Assembly (NCBI RefSeq): GCF_000730165.1
Contig: NZ_CP022110.1
Coordinates: 2,177,501 to 2,241,500, forward strand
Direction: 5' to 3'
Length of the DNA: 64,000 nucleotides
From: Nitrospirillum viridazoti CBAmc
Lineage (GTDB): Bacteria; Pseudomonadota; Alphaproteobacteria; Azospirillales; Azospirillaceae
The notes beneath the pieces were generated by a model. It was not told where the DNA came from, did no database searches, and saw only the letters and a list, made by a program, of their open reading frames with translations. How positions within the stretch are numbered: the first letter of the stretch is position 1; every line of letters begins with the position of its first letter. The position numbers and the translations under genes are program-made. Shown piece by piece: positions 46,107 through 55,906 of the stretch.

Positions 46107-47437
46107 CAGGCTTTCTCCATCGGCTTGGCGGTAGCACCGGCGGCCGAGGCCCCACCGCCCAGAACGGGCTTGGCGATGCTGGCCGGCAGCGGCAGGGGCT
46201 TCTCGATCAGGCCGACGAACGGCAGCGACAGGAAGAAGCCGAAGTATACGAGGGTGGCGAACTGGCCGACATAGACCAGCGGGATTTCCAGGCCGCCCAG
46301 GTGCCAGGCGGCGTCGGCCGTCTGAGCGCCCACGTACATCAGCAGGAAGAAGGCGACCAGGAAGGCCAGGATGCCCTTCTTGAAGATGGGACGGAAGCGG
46401 GCGCTGCGCACCGGCGAGGTGTCCAGCCAGGGCAGGATGAACAGGATGGCGATGGAGCCGAACATGGCGATGACGCCGCCCAGCTTGGCCTCGATCAGCT
46501 TCAGCCCGGTGAAGGGGATGGAGATGTCGAAGGTGATGGAGCGCAGGATCGCGTAGTAAGGCAGGAAGTACCACTCCGGCACGATGTGCGGCGGGGTCAC
46601 CATCGGGTTCGCCTGGATGTAGTTGTCCGGCTCACCGAAGAAATTGGGGGCGTAGAACACGAAGGCGGCGAAGATGGCCAGATACACCACCGTGCCGAAG
46701 CTGTCCTTCACCGTGTAGTAGGGGTGGAAGGGCAGCGTGTCCTGCGGGCCCTTGGGCTCCACCCCCAGCGGGTTGTTGGACCCGGTGATGTGCAGGGCCG
46801 CGACATGCAGGAACACGACGGCGGCGATGACGAAGGGCAGCAGGTAGTGCAGGGCGAAGAAGCGGTTCAGCGTCGGGTTGTCGACGGAGAAGCCGCCCCA
46901 CAGCAAGGTCACGATGTCCTGGCCCACCAGCGGCAGGGCCGAGAACAGGTTGGTGATGACGGTGGCGCCCCAGAAGCTCATCTGGCCCCACGGCAGCACG
47001 TAGCCCATGAAGGCCGTGGCCATCATCAGCAGGAAGATCACCACGCCGATGATCCACAGCAACTCACGCGGCTTCTTGTAGGAACCGTAGTAGAGGCCGC
47101 GGAAGATGTGGATGTAAACGGCGATGAAGAAGAACGACGCGCCGTTCATGTGGATGTAGCGGATCAACCAGCCGAAGTTCACGTCGCGCATGATGCGCTC
47201 GACGGAGTTGAAGGCCAGGTTGGTGTTGGGCGTGTAGTGCATCGCCAGCACGATGCCGGAGACGATCATCGTCACCAGCATGATCATGGCGATGGCGCCG
47301 AAGTTCCAGAAGTAGTTGAAGTTACGCGGGGTGGGAAACACCCCGTATTCCTTCTGGATCATCGTGAAGATCGGCAGCCGCTGGTCGAGCCAGTTGACCA
47401 CCGGATTCTTGAAAGAGGATGAAGGGCCGTGAGCCAT
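46106..47437 (-). CDS. petB: Cytochrome b of the bc1 complex
   Basis: 443-residue membrane protein with eight helices. The two bis-His haem sites lie on helices B and D ([22 protein letters not shown] and [23 protein letters not shown]), and the Qo loop has [14 protein letters not shown]. It oxidises ubiquinol in complex III. A short Ala/Gly/Lys tail after residue 425 is extra. petA lies 23 bases upstream, petC directly downstream. Confidence 0.97.
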   Translation of the reverse strand: MAHGPSSSFKNPVVNWLDQRLPIFTMIQKEYGVFPTPRNFNYFWNFGAIAMIMLVTMIVSGIVLAMHYTPNTNLAFNSVERIMRDVNFGWLIRYIHMNGASFFFIAVYIHIFRGLYYGSYKKPRELLWIIGVVIFLLMMATAFMGYVLPWGQMSFWGATVITNLFSALPLVGQDIVTLLWGGFSVDNPTLNRFFALHYLLPFVIAAVVFLHVAALHITGSNNPLGVEPKGPQDTLPFHPYYTVKDSFGTVVYLAIFAAFVFYAPNFFGEPDNYIQANPMVTPPHIVPEWYFLPYYAILRSITFDISIPFTGLKLIEAKLGGVIAMFGSIAILFILPWLDTSPVRSARFRPIFKKGILAFLVAFFLLMYVGAQTADAAWHLGGLEIPLVYVGQFATLVYFGFFLSLPFVGLIEKPLPLPASIAKPVLGGGASAAGATAKPMEKA

Positions 47438-47460
47438 TTCTCGCTCCCTGGGGGTCCGGC

Positions 47461-48033
47461 TTAGCCGATACGGATCGAAGTGTCGGTCTTGAACGCGTAG
47501 CTGGGCACTTCCAGGTTACGCGGCGCGGGACCCTTGCGGATGCGGCCGGACGTGTCATAGACCGAACCATGGCAGGGGCAGAACCAGCCGCCGTACTCGC
47601 CGCGGGGATCGGAATTCTTCTGCCCCAGCGGGATGCAGCCCAGGTGGGTGCAGATGCCGACGACCACCAGCCATTCCGGCTTCTTCGCGCGGTCCGCATC
47701 CTTCTGCGGGTCGCGCAATTCAGAGACGTTCACGTCCGTGGCGGACTTGATTTCCTCGGGCGTCCGGTGGCGGATGAACACCGGCTTGCCGCGCCAGGTC
47801 ACGGTGATGGACTGCCCCACCTGCACCGGCGCCAGATCCACATCGGTGCTGGCCAGCGCCAGGGTGTCGGCCGCGGGGTTCAGGCTGTCGATGAAGGGCC
47901 ACACGGTGACGGCAGCGCCCACGACACCGGTCGCGGCGGCAGCCAAGTATATGAAATCGCGGCGCGAGGGATCCCCGCCGCTGTGAGAGCCGCTCCCCGG
48001 CCCATGCCCGGCCGTCTGGGTCGTGTCCGCCAT
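47461..48033 (-). CDS. petA: Rieske iron-sulfur subunit of the bc1 complex
   Basis: 190 residues. A Tat-type signal anchor ([19 protein letters not shown]) and the 2Fe-2S ligands in CTHLGC and CPCHGS, with the [12 protein letters not shown] region intact. First gene of petABC. A Gly/Ser/His-rich leader ([13 protein letters not shown]) precedes the Tat motif. Confidence 0.97.
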   Translation of the reverse strand: MADTTQTAGHGPGSGSHSGGDPSRRDFIYLAAAATGVVGAAVTVWPFIDSLNPAADTLALASTDVDLAPVQVGQSITVTWRGKPVFIRHRTPEEIKSATDVNVSELRDPQKDADRAKKPEWLVVVGICTHLGCIPLGQKNSDPRGEYGGWFCPCHGSVYDTSGRIRKGPAPRNLEVPSYAFKTDTSIRIG

Positions 48034-48321
48034 ACCAAGCTTCTCCTCGAAGTCAGGGGCACCTGAAACGCCCCGGCGCCCGCCTCACAAGGGTTTCCCA
48101 ATGTTCTTATATCCTTACCCAAGCGGACCAGCCTTGCGCAGGCCCGCGGCGAATAAGGTTGACGGCCGGCGTCTTGTCCGGTCGCGGTAAATCCATATAC
48201 ATGCCCCCCAAGGCCTTGGGAAGCGTATGAATGTGCCCTCAACGCTATTCTTAGCTGCACAAGCGAAAGGTTTGGCGGCTTAAGAGCTAGTCTTTCCAAT
48301 AACTTATCGGACTACTTTCCC
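48034..48321. other. Divergent promoter region of petABC and trmL
   Basis: 288 bases without a gene. It must hold promoters for both directions. No consensus pair or clear operator was recognised. A TTTCCC track precedes the GTG start of trmL. Confidence 0.4.
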
Positions 48322-48831
48322 GTGCGGATCGCCCTTTACCAACCCGATATCCCCCAGAACGCCGGCACCCTGATGCGCCTTGGCGCCTGCCTGAATGTGG
48401 GCATCGACATCATCGAGCCGTGCGGATTCGTTCTGGACGATAAACGCCTGCGCCGGTCGGGCATGGACTACCTGGAGGGTGTGGATCTGGTACGCCATAC
48501 CTCCTGGACCGCGTTCGAGACGCGTCGGCGGGCGAACGGTCAATCCCAGGGCGACGCAGGGCAGCCTTCCCCGGGGCGGGGTGGGCCCACGCCCCGCCTG
48601 CTGCTGCTGACCACCCGCGCAGCCTTGTGCTACACCGATTTCGTCTTCCGGCCGGACGACATCCTGCTGCTGGGCCGGGAATCGGCCGGTGTGCCGGAGG
48701 AGGTGCACGCCGCCGCCGACGCCCGCCTCGCCATACCCTTGCGCCCAGGCTTGCGCTCGCTCAACGTTGCCATGGCCGCCGCCATGGTGGTGGGCGAGGC
48801 CGTCCGCCAGTTGGACGCCTGGCCCCGTTGA
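48322..48831 (+). CDS. trmL: tRNA (cytidine(34)-2'-O)-methyltransferase
   Basis: 169-residue SPOUT enzyme that methylates the wobble base of certain leucine tRNAs. [18 protein letters not shown] opens the fold; the knot is formed by [14 protein letters not shown] and [18 protein letters not shown] Gly/Pro/Arg-rich insert ([17 protein letters not shown] region) lies at about residues 68-90, where shorter family members have a tight turn. Start GTG 48322. Confidence 0.92.
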   Translation: MRIALYQPDIPQNAGTLMRLGACLNVGIDIIEPCGFVLDDKRLRRSGMDYLEGVDLVRHTSWTAFETRRRANGQSQGDAGQPSPGRGGPTPRLLLLTTRAALCYTDFVFRPDDILLLGRESAGVPEEVHAAADARLAIPLRPGLRSLNVAMAAAMVVGEAVRQLDAWPR

Positions 48832-48862
48832 CCTCTGGAACCTGCCTACCTGGAACCCATCG

Positions 48863-49804
48863 ATGACCGACATTCCCCTGTCCTCGAGCCTGCTGCCCGC
48901 CGAAGCGCTGGCCGGCGACGCCCCTCTGGCGGAGGAGCGCAAGGCCCGGGCATCCGCCTGGTTCCAGGATCTGCGCGACCGCATCTGCGCCGCCTTCGAA
49001 GCCATCGAGGATGAGGCGGCCGCCCTGCCCGCCTATGGCGAAGGCGCGCCGGGCCGGTTCGAACGCAAAAGCTGGGATCGACCGGATAGCGATGGCGAGA
49101 CCAGGGGCGGCGGCGGCATCATGTCGCTGATGCGCGGCCGGGTGTTCGAGAAGGTGGGCGTCAACATCTCCACCGTCCACGGCACCTTCTCCGAGGAATT
49201 TCGCGCCCAGATTCCGGGGGCGGCCGCCACCGGCCGCTTCTGGGCCAGCGGCATCAGCCTGGTGGCGCACATGCGCAGCCCTCTGGTGCCGGCGGTGCAC
49301 ATGAACACCCGCCACCTGGTGACGGAGCAGGCCTGGTTCGGCGGCGGCGCCGACCTGACGCCCATGTTCCTGGACAGTGCCGAGACGGCGGAGGACGCCG
49401 CCACCTTTCACGCGGCGCTGAAGGCTGCCTGCGATGCGCACGGCGCCGACTACTACGCCCGCTTCAAGGAGTGGTGCGACCGCTACTTCTTCCTGCCCCA
49501 CCGCAACGAGCCGCGCGGCGTGGGCGGCATCTTCTACGACCGGCACGACACCGGCGACTGGGAGGCCGACTTCGCCTTCACCAAGGCCGTCGGCCAGGCC
49601 TTCCTGGACATCTACCCCCTGATCGTGCGCCGGCGCCTGGGGCTGCCCTGGACGGACGCGCAGCGCCACCATCAGCTGGTGCGCCGGGGCCGCTACGTGG
49701 AGTTCAACCTGCTGCACGACCGGGGCACGCTGTTCGGCCTGAAAACCGGCGGCAACATCGAGGCCATCCTGATGAGCCTGCCGCCCGAGGTGAAGTGGCC
49801 TTGA
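48863..49804 (+). CDS. hemF: Oxygen-dependent coproporphyrinogen III oxidase
   Basis: 313 residues, normal length. Makes protoporphyrinogen IX with O2 in haem synthesis. Conserved blocks include [53 protein letters not shown] and [20 protein letters not shown]. Its 32-base gap from trmL suggests co-transcription. Haem supply suits the neighbouring bc1 genes. Confidence 0.97.
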   Translation: MTDIPLSSSLLPAEALAGDAPLAEERKARASAWFQDLRDRICAAFEAIEDEAAALPAYGEGAPGRFERKSWDRPDSDGETRGGGGIMSLMRGRVFEKVGVNISTVHGTFSEEFRAQIPGAAATGRFWASGISLVAHMRSPLVPAVHMNTRHLVTEQAWFGGGADLTPMFLDSAETAEDAATFHAALKAACDAHGADYYARFKEWCDRYFFLPHRNEPRGVGGIFYDRHDTGDWEADFAFTKAVGQAFLDIYPLIVRRRLGLPWTDAQRHHQLVRRGRYVEFNLLHDRGTLFGLKTGGNIEAILMSLPPEVKWP

Positions 49805-49829
49805 TGCGGTGACGGACGGCGAGCGGATC

Positions 49830-50234
49830 ATGAAAAATGTGATGGGCGCCGTCGCGGCGATCTTTACGTTTTCACCGCTGGCCGCCTTGGCGTGGGTGAT
49901 TGTCTGCGCCCCGAACTGGCCCATGGTCGGCACAATGCCACTGCCTCTCCTGGTGGCGATGTCCTGCGTGCCGTTGGGTATAATCGGCTTCACGCTGGCT
50001 TGGACTGGCGGTCCGTTCGTCAAGCGGACGGCAGACACCAGTGCGGTATTGTTCGCCGTCTCGCCCTTCTGTGCCCTCATCTGGTTGCTTGCCGGCGCCC
50101 CGGACTGGCCCATGGTCGGCAGAACGCCGCTTCCCGTGATCATGGCGGTCTGCTGCCTGCCGCTTTTCGTGATTGGCTTGTCTTGGGCCATATCCAGGGC
50201 CATCGTTTTGAATCGGCCAGTTTCCCCCAATTGA
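49830..50234 (+). CDS. Four-helix membrane protein with internal duplication
   Basis: 134 residues, family not recognised. Two halves repeat the same unit: FTFSPLAALAWVIVCAPNWPMVG followed by MPLPLLVAMSCVPLGIIG, then FAVSPFCALIWLLAGAPDWPMVG followed by TPLPVIMAVCCLPLFVIG (each cited in parts). Each half gives two membrane helices joined by an AP(N/D)WPMVG loop. ATG 49830 is preferred over GTG 49809. It follows hemF by 25 bases. Confidence 0.72.
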   Translation: MKNVMGAVAAIFTFSPLAALAWVIVCAPNWPMVGTMPLPLLVAMSCVPLGIIGFTLAWTGGPFVKRTADTSAVLFAVSPFCALIWLLAGAPDWPMVGRTPLPVIMAVCCLPLFVIGLSWAISRAIVLNRPVSPN

Positions 50235-50450
50235 GCCTGGCTTCGGGGAAAAAACTGAGGCCCCGAGGACATCACCCCGGGGCCCGATAAAAAGAGCCGG
50301 TCGACGGAAGGGGAAAGGAGGCCGCCATTCCGCCCGTCGCGCCACACGACTAGCGCGCCGCCGACCGGCTGTACGGTGCCCTGTCTGAACGGGGGCGAGG
50401 ACTCCGCATCGCCCAGGCCCCAGGCACCGAACTCTCAAACTCACCGAAAT

Positions 50451-50984
50451 TCAAGGCGCCTTGCCGGCCGCCTCCGCCGTCCTGTCGGACTGGGCCTTGT
50501 CCAGCAGAGGTTTGAAGGACGCGGCCAGGGCCACGTCGGCCTGGTCCACCTTCTGGTCACCGTTCTTGTCGTGGAAGCCGAACATGCGCCAGCCGGACGC
50601 CATGAACTCCTCCCGCGACATCTTCTGATCCCCATCCAGGTCGATGGCGACGAAGCGGATGTGGGTCTGCTTCAGCTGCTGGGCCTTGCGTTCCGGCGTC
50701 CCGTTCTCCTTGTTCAACCGCGCCTCGAACTCGGCGGTATATTCCGCCTCGCTCACCCAGCCGTCACCGTTGGTGTCCAGCGCTTTGAACTGCTGGTCGC
50801 GCACGGCCTGGTATTCCTGGGCGGTGACCACGCCGTCGCCGTTCCGGTCATGCTCCTTGATGAAGCTGGCGATGTCGTGCGAGGCCGCACGAGCGACGCC
50901 GATGGGGGCCAGACCAGCGGCCAGGAGGGCAGCGCCGACCAGGGCGGTGGCGGCGAGACGAGCGGGACTGCGGGTGTAGGCCAT
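50451..50984 (-). CDS. Exported EF-hand calcium-binding protein
   Basis: 177 residues. A signal peptide (cut near ARA-ASH) and four EF-hand loops: DRNGDGVVTAQE, DTNGDGWVSEAE, DLDGDQKMSREE and DKNGDQKVDQAD. All have the Asp/Asn/Asp pattern for calcium. A Lys/Gln-rich linker separates the second and third. A periplasmic calcium sensor or buffer is likely. ATG 50984 gives the signal peptide; the frame is open to 51041. Confidence 0.88.
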   Translation of the reverse strand: MAYTRSPARLAATALVGAALLAAGLAPIGVARAASHDIASFIKEHDRNGDGVVTAQEYQAVRDQQFKALDTNGDGWVSEAEYTAEFEARLNKENGTPERKAQQLKQTHIRFVAIDLDGDQKMSREEFMASGWRMFGFHDKNGDQKVDQADVALAASFKPLLDKAQSDRTAEAAGKAP

Positions 50985-51241
50985 GGCGGAAAATCCTTGG
51001 AAGAAGGGGGTGTCGGTAACGGGTGTCGGGGCGTCCCACACCGGCCCCCACGCCGCGTCCGTCGGCGCCTGCAGTATCAGTAATGATAGTCATTCGCATT
51101 TGCAAGTCGAAAAACGATCCTTTGAGGCGGGCGGCGGCGGCGCATTCCAGCAAAGATCACTTGCTATTCTTAAGAGAAAATCTACATCCAACGCGCTCGT
51201 GTATATGTCCTACGGAAAAGCAACCTTTGGAGGAGATATCC

Positions 51242-52225
51242 ATGGCAAGCCCAACCATCACCTACAACGACATCCTGCCGCCCAACTCCTTCGTGACCGG
51301 CATCCGCCAGGATGGCGGCGACGGCCAGCCGGTGGTGCTGTCCGGCAATTACCAGCCGACCGGCGGCGGCAAGCCGCAGGCGATGCTGTATCGCGGGCCG
51401 CTATATCCCACGGACGGCAACGGCATCTTCCCGTTCTTGCCCGCCTTCCCCGGGCAGATCATCGTCACCTCGACCTTCTACGGCCCCAACACCGCCCTGT
51501 TCGACCCGAGCCTGGGCCAGGGCAACGTGCGGGCGGTTGGCAGCTATCAATATGAAGGCGGCCAGGGCGACCATGGCATGATCTACCAGGGGCCGCTGGA
51601 CGGGTCGGGCACTTGGACCCAGATCGACGTGCCCGCCGACGTGGCCGGCGGCACCGTGGCCAACACGCTGGCGCACAGCACCATGGGCGACCTGGTGGTG
51701 GGCAACTACGACCTGGCGGACAAGCCCGGTTCCGGCAACGGTTTCATCTACAACGTGAAGACCGGCACCTTCCAGGTGCTGGACATCGGCGCCCTGGCCA
51801 CCCTGTACGGCATCTGGCAGAACGGCCCCAAGGACCCGGCCCCCTACACGCTGGCCGGCGGCTACAAGCAGGGACACGACCTGAACACCGGCCTGCTGGC
51901 AGACTACGACCCCGTCACCGGCCAACTCAGCCGCCTCACCCCGCTCAGCTATGAGGGGAAGCCCGGCGTGGTCACCCATTTCGAGGGCATCAGCGGCGTA
52001 CCCGGCGGTTATGCCCTGGCGGCCACCACCGACGCCGGCGGCGCGTTCGTCTATGTCGACCGCCTGGCCGACGGCGGTTTCGGTCCGGCGCGCTGGTTGG
52101 CGGCCGCCAACCCGGCCAGCACCAGCATCAGCACCGCCAACTCCATCCTGCGCAACAATCTGGTCGGCATCTACCGCCCCGCCAGCGGTGGCGTGCAAAG
52201 CTACGTGGCCACGCTGGCGGACTGA
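51242..52225 (+). CDS. Repeat-containing protein of unknown function
   Basis: 327 residues with no signal peptide. The sequence is Gly/Asp/Tyr-rich with repeated short strands (AMLYRGPLYP, GMIYQGPLDG, GFIYNVKTG, ALFDPSLGQG) that suggest a beta-propeller or similar repeat fold. I do not recognise the family. ATG 51242 follows a strong GGAGGAG site. A 257-base AT-richer gap lies upstream. It is followed closely by the insertion sequence. Confidence 0.72.
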   Translation: MASPTITYNDILPPNSFVTGIRQDGGDGQPVVLSGNYQPTGGGKPQAMLYRGPLYPTDGNGIFPFLPAFPGQIIVTSTFYGPNTALFDPSLGQGNVRAVGSYQYEGGQGDHGMIYQGPLDGSGTWTQIDVPADVAGGTVANTLAHSTMGDLVVGNYDLADKPGSGNGFIYNVKTGTFQVLDIGALATLYGIWQNGPKDPAPYTLAGGYKQGHDLNTGLLADYDPVTGQLSRLTPLSYEGKPGVVTHFEGISGVPGGYALAATTDAGGAFVYVDRLADGGFGPARWLAAANPASTSISTANSILRNNLVGIYRPASGGVQSYVATLAD

Positions 52226-52259
52226 CCCACGGCTGAGTGGCGCCCAGACGGAATGGCGC

Positions 52260-53492
52260 CCAGGGGAATCGCTTGAAGGGGGTTATGCGGACTGTGTGAT
52301 GACGGCGTGAAGGTATTGGGTATCCCATGCGGCGGATTTTCTTCGGACTTTGAGGCTGTGCTTATCCTTTGCGCCGCGCAGGAGGTTCAAGGCCATGTGT
52401 CGGATGGTTGCCATGTTGTGGGGGCCGTTGCCGGATCTGAGACGGCTCAAGTCTTCATGGAAGACGACATCGAGGACCCAGTGGAGCCGGTTTTCGATAT
52501 GCCAGTGGGCTCGGACGGCATGAGCGAAGAGGCGCGTGTCGAGTTTTTGAGATGACAGGTAGTATCGGCGTTCCCGGCTGGTTTTGCCGTCACGCTCGAT
52601 CTCGGCTTCGACCATGGCGATGGCCTTGAGGCCGGGGAAGCGGGGCTCGCCGGGGAAGCGGCGGTCTGTGGTAAGCCAGTCAACTTCGTGGCTGACGACA
52701 TGGCGGCGCACCTCGATGCGGCCGTGCTCGCCATCGGTCGTGTCGAACGTGTCGGCGGCAGGCAGATCGTCGAAGTGGCGGATGACCTCGCTGTGCAGGT
52801 TGGGCCAGTTCTCTTTGATGGCCAGCAGGTAATCGGCGCCTTTATCGAGAATCTTCTGGGCGATCTTGGTCTGGCAGCCCATCGCATCGATGGTGACGAG
52901 CGCCCCGGTCAACGCCAAGCGGTCGAGCAGCAACGGAATGGCCGTAATCTCATTCGACTTGGCCTCGCAAGCTTGCTGGCCCAGCACCAAGCGCTGCCGG
53001 CTGGCCCAGGCTGAAACGAGATGCAGCGGATTGCGATCCTTCGCCCGGTCATGCGTCCGCCGCGAGGTCTTACCGTCGATCGCGACGATGTCGGGCTCGG
53101 CCTCGCGCAGCCCCTCGACCCAGTCGCCGAAGCATCGCGCAAAAAGATCGCCGTCGAGCGCGTTGAGGATGTCGTTCAGCGTATCGTGGCTCGGAATCCC
53201 GCCCGCATAGGGCAAAAACCGCCGCAGGAAATCCCGGTTCATCGTGCCCCAGCGCCGAATCTCGACGAAATCCTCAGCCCCCGCGATCGTTGCGCAGAGC
53301 ACCACAAGCAGAATCTCCGGCAGTGGATAAATGACCTTCCAGGATTGCCGCGGATCGCTGAGCGCCGCAAAATGGTCGAGAAGCGAACCGGCCATCGAGA
53401 ACTCCAGATCAATGGAGCCTCCTACGAATCACAGATCGCCACCGCTCCGAAAGCCCCGTCTTGTCAAGACCCGCTTCAAGCGATTGCCGTGG
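52260..53492 (-). mobile_element. ISAs1-type insertion sequence, apparently intact
   Basis: 1233 bp. Imperfect 24-bp terminal inverted repeats: CCAGGGGAATCGCTTGAAGG at 52260 on the left and, read inward, CCACGGCAATCGCTTGAAGC on the right end at 53492. Both ends are flanked by the 8-bp direct repeat AATGGCGC (52252-52259 and 53493-53500), a target duplication. One full-length transposase gene lies inside. The perfect flanking repeat and intact frame suggest a recent insertion. Confidence 0.85.
52283..53395 (-). CDS. ISAs1 family transposase
   Basis: 370 residues, full length. N-terminal DUF4277/H_repeat-type domain (FAALSDPRQSWKVIYPLPEIL) and a DDE catalytic core: IVAIDGKTSRRT, TIDAMGCQTKIAQKI, HWHIENRLHWVLDVVFHED. 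These are the motifs of the ISAs1/H-repeat transposases. No stop or frameshift is seen, so it may be active. Confidence 0.93.
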   Translation of the reverse strand: MAGSLLDHFAALSDPRQSWKVIYPLPEILLVVLCATIAGAEDFVEIRRWGTMNRDFLRRFLPYAGGIPSHDTLNDILNALDGDLFARCFGDWVEGLREAEPDIVAIDGKTSRRTHDRAKDRNPLHLVSAWASRQRLVLGQQACEAKSNEITAIPLLLDRLALTGALVTIDAMGCQTKIAQKILDKGADYLLAIKENWPNLHSEVIRHFDDLPAADTFDTTDGEHGRIEVRRHVVSHEVDWLTTDRRFPGEPRFPGLKAIAMVEAEIERDGKTSRERRYYLSSQKLDTRLFAHAVRAHWHIENRLHWVLDVVFHEDLSRLRSGNGPHNMATIRHMALNLLRGAKDKHSLKVRRKSAAWDTQYLHAVITQSA

Positions 53493-53500
53493 AATGGCGC

Positions 53501-53794
53501 CCATCGGATTGACAGCCCCGCCGGCCCATGCAACGCTGATTGGCCTTCGGTTGATCACGGTTTCACCGGACCGGCGGGGCATCAAACAACGGGCAGTTAC
53601 GTCAACAACTTCAATCAACTGACTGGGGAATCCGAATTGGACCCGCGCCGTCGCGCGTGGGACAATGGAACGGGTGGCCTCAATCACTTTCGGGTCGGTT
53701 TTCGCAAGAACAGGGAACCGGCGCCACCAAGGCCGCCGGAGCGATAAAACGGGGAGACTCGCCGCACTTCAAAAATAATGGAGGCGGAACGGGC
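53501..53794. other. Gene-free region with an inverted repeat
   Basis: Between the insertion sequence and the amine oxidase gene. GCCCCGCCGG (53515-53524) and CCGGCGGGGC (53571-53580) form a 10-bp perfect dyad around a 46-base loop. It may end an upstream transcript. The amine oxidase promoter was not recognised. Confidence 0.4.
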
Positions 53795-55381
53795 ATGGGT
53801 TTTAGGGACATGAAAAGGCGCGACCTGCTGAGCCTGATCGGCACGGTGGCGGGCAGCGCCGTGATGTATCAGGCGGCCACCAGCCTGGGCCTGGCGGCGG
53901 AGACCACCTATAAGGGCCCCATCAAGCTGGACGGCGACGCAAAGGGCGCGTCCATCCTGATCCTGGGCGCCGGCGTGGCCGGCCTGGTGGCGGCGATCGA
54001 GCTGCGCAAAGCGGGCTACAAGGTCCAGGTGCTGGAGTACCGGGAGAAGGCCGGTGGCCGCAGCTGGTCCCTGCGCGGCGGCGATACGTACACCGAGCTG
54101 GGCGGCTTCAAACAGACGGTGGGCTTCGACACGGGGCTTTACATCAACCCCGGCCCCTGGCGCATCCCCTATCACCACCGCGCCGTGCTGGATTACTGCC
54201 ACCGCTACGGCGTGGCGCTGGAGCCGTTCAACCAGGTCAACTACAACGCCTATCTTCATTCCGCCAAGGCCTACGGCGGCAAGCCGCAGCGCTTCCGGGA
54301 GATCCAGGCCGACTATCACGGCCACGTGGCGGAGCTGCTGGCCAAGCTGACCCACCAGAACGCCCTGGACGGCACGGTCACCAAGGAAGACCAGGAAAAG
54401 CTGCTGGAATCGCTGCGTGCCTGGGGCGGGCTGGACAAGAACTACGCCTATGCCGCCAGCCTGGATTCCAGCAACGTGCGCGGCTACGAGAAGGCGCCCG
54501 GCGGCGGCGTGAACGGCGCGCCGGTGCCCTCCACCCCCGCCAGCCTCAGCGACGTCATGCAGGGTGGCCTGTGGCGTTTCCTGGGCATGGGCCTGAGGGA
54601 CGAGTTCCAGTCCACCATCTTCCAGCCGGTGGGCGGCATGGACCAGTTCCCCGCTGCCCTGGCGCGGCAGGTGAAGGACCTGATCCGCTTCAACACCAAG
54701 GTGACGGAGATCCACCAGGACGACCACGGCGTCACCGTCACCTATACCGACACCGTGAAGGGCGGTGCGCCGCAGACGGCCAAGGCGGACTGGTGCCTGT
54801 GCACCATCCCCCTGTCGGTGCTGAGCCAGATCAAGCTGAACGTGGGGCCCAAGATGGCCAACGCCATCAGCGCCGTGCCCTATGAGGCCGCCGCCAAGGT
54901 GGGGCTGCAGTTCAAGCGCCGCTTCTGGGAACAGGATGAGGCCATCTACGGCGGCATCAGCTTCACCGACCTGCCCATCGCCATGATCGGCTACCCCAAC
55001 AGCGGCTATGGCAGCCCGGGCAAGGGCGTCCTGCTGGGCACCTACGTCTTCGGCGCCTACGCCATGGAATACACCGCCATGCCGCCGGAGGAGCGGATCA
55101 AGCGCGCCCTGGCCTATGGCGCCCAGATCCATCCGCAATACACCAAGGAGTTCGACACCGGCGTGGCCGTGGGCTGGCATCGCGTGCCCTGGACCCTGGG
55201 CTGCCACGCCTCATGGACCGAGGAGACGCGGGCCGCGCATTACCAGGACCTGTGCCAGGTGGATGGACGCATCGCCCTGGCGGGCGAGCACGCCAGCTAC
55301 ATCACCGGCTGGCAGGAGGGGGCGGTCCTGTCCTCCCTCGATGCCATCAGTCGCCTGCACCAGCGGGTCGTGACGGCCTGA
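53795..55381 (+). CDS. Tat-exported flavin amine oxidase
   Basis: 528 residues. A Tat-type signal (KRRDLLSLIGTVAGS) leads into an FAD Rossmann fold (ASILILGAGVAGLVAAIELRKAGY, then EYREKAGGRSW) and the C-terminal FAD contact GRIALAGEHASYITGWQEGAVLS, here cited in parts. The family oxidises amines. The next gene encodes a c-type cytochrome, so cytochrome c rather than oxygen may be the electron acceptor, as shown for NicA2 of Pseudomonas. Substrate unknown. ATG 53795 follows GGAGGCGG. Confidence 0.9.
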   Translation: MGFRDMKRRDLLSLIGTVAGSAVMYQAATSLGLAAETTYKGPIKLDGDAKGASILILGAGVAGLVAAIELRKAGYKVQVLEYREKAGGRSWSLRGGDTYTELGGFKQTVGFDTGLYINPGPWRIPYHHRAVLDYCHRYGVALEPFNQVNYNAYLHSAKAYGGKPQRFREIQADYHGHVAELLAKLTHQNALDGTVTKEDQEKLLESLRAWGGLDKNYAYAASLDSSNVRGYEKAPGGGVNGAPVPSTPASLSDVMQGGLWRFLGMGLRDEFQSTIFQPVGGMDQFPAALARQVKDLIRFNTKVTEIHQDDHGVTVTYTDTVKGGAPQTAKADWCLCTIPLSVLSQIKLNVGPKMANAISAVPYEAAAKVGLQFKRRFWEQDEAIYGGISFTDLPIAMIGYPNSGYGSPGKGVLLGTYVFGAYAMEYTAMPPEERIKRALAYGAQIHPQYTKEFDTGVAVGWHRVPWTLGCHASWTEETRAAHYQDLCQVDGRIALAGEHASYITGWQEGAVLSSLDAISRLHQRVVTA

Positions 55382-55406
55382 CGCCCCCTATCCCGAGAGA
55401 CAATCC

Positions 55407-55847
55407 ATGACGATCTTCAAGTCTTTCACGGTGAAGGCGGCCGGCCTGACGGCGCTGCTGACCGGCCTTTATGTTGCGGCGGGCAGCCTGCCCCACGCCG
55501 CCCATGCCCAGGCGTCGGACGCCAGCTCCGCCGCCTTCGCCAGCCCCCGCCATTTCGGCCAGAAGGACGGCGCCGCCCTGTACCAGGCCATTTGCCAGGG
55601 CTGCCACATGCCGGACGCCAAGGGCGCCACCGGGGCCGGCACCTACCCCGCCCTGGCCGGCAATGCCAACCTGGAGGCGGCGGGCTATCCCGTCGCCATG
55701 GTGGTGCACGGACAAAGGGCCATGCCGCCCATCGGGGAGTTCCTGGATGACGACCAGGTGGCGGCGGTGGTGAACTATGTCCGCACCCACTTCGGCAACC
55801 ACTACACCGACACGGTCACGGCCGCCGATGTGAAGGCGGCCAGATGA
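55407..55847 (+). CDS. c-type cytochrome partner of the amine oxidase
   Basis: 146 residues. A signal peptide (cut near AHA-QAS), haem site CQGCH in YQAICQGCHMPDAKG, and a methionine ligand in AMPPIGEF. A single-haem cytochrome of the cbb3/alcohol-dehydrogenase subunit III kind. It starts 25 bases after the amine oxidase stop and is probably its periplasmic electron acceptor (inference). Confidence 0.9.
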   Translation: MTIFKSFTVKAAGLTALLTGLYVAAGSLPHAAHAQASDASSAAFASPRHFGQKDGAALYQAICQGCHMPDAKGATGAGTYPALAGNANLEAAGYPVAMVVHGQRAMPPIGEFLDDDQVAAVVNYVRTHFGNHYTDTVTAADVKAAR

Positions 55848-55906
55848 GGTTACGGGGCCGGGATCGGGCCGTTCGATCCCGCCTCCTTCCCTATTGTTCC
55901 CGGCCC

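Noticed and set aside
46107-46574. N-terminal extension of cytochrome c1 into petB
   Set aside because: It overlaps petB in another frame; the true signal peptide starts at 46106.
53684-55207. 507-codon minus-strand frame opposite the amine oxidase
   Set aside because: His/Gly/Ala-rich shadow of a gene with clear motifs on the other strand.
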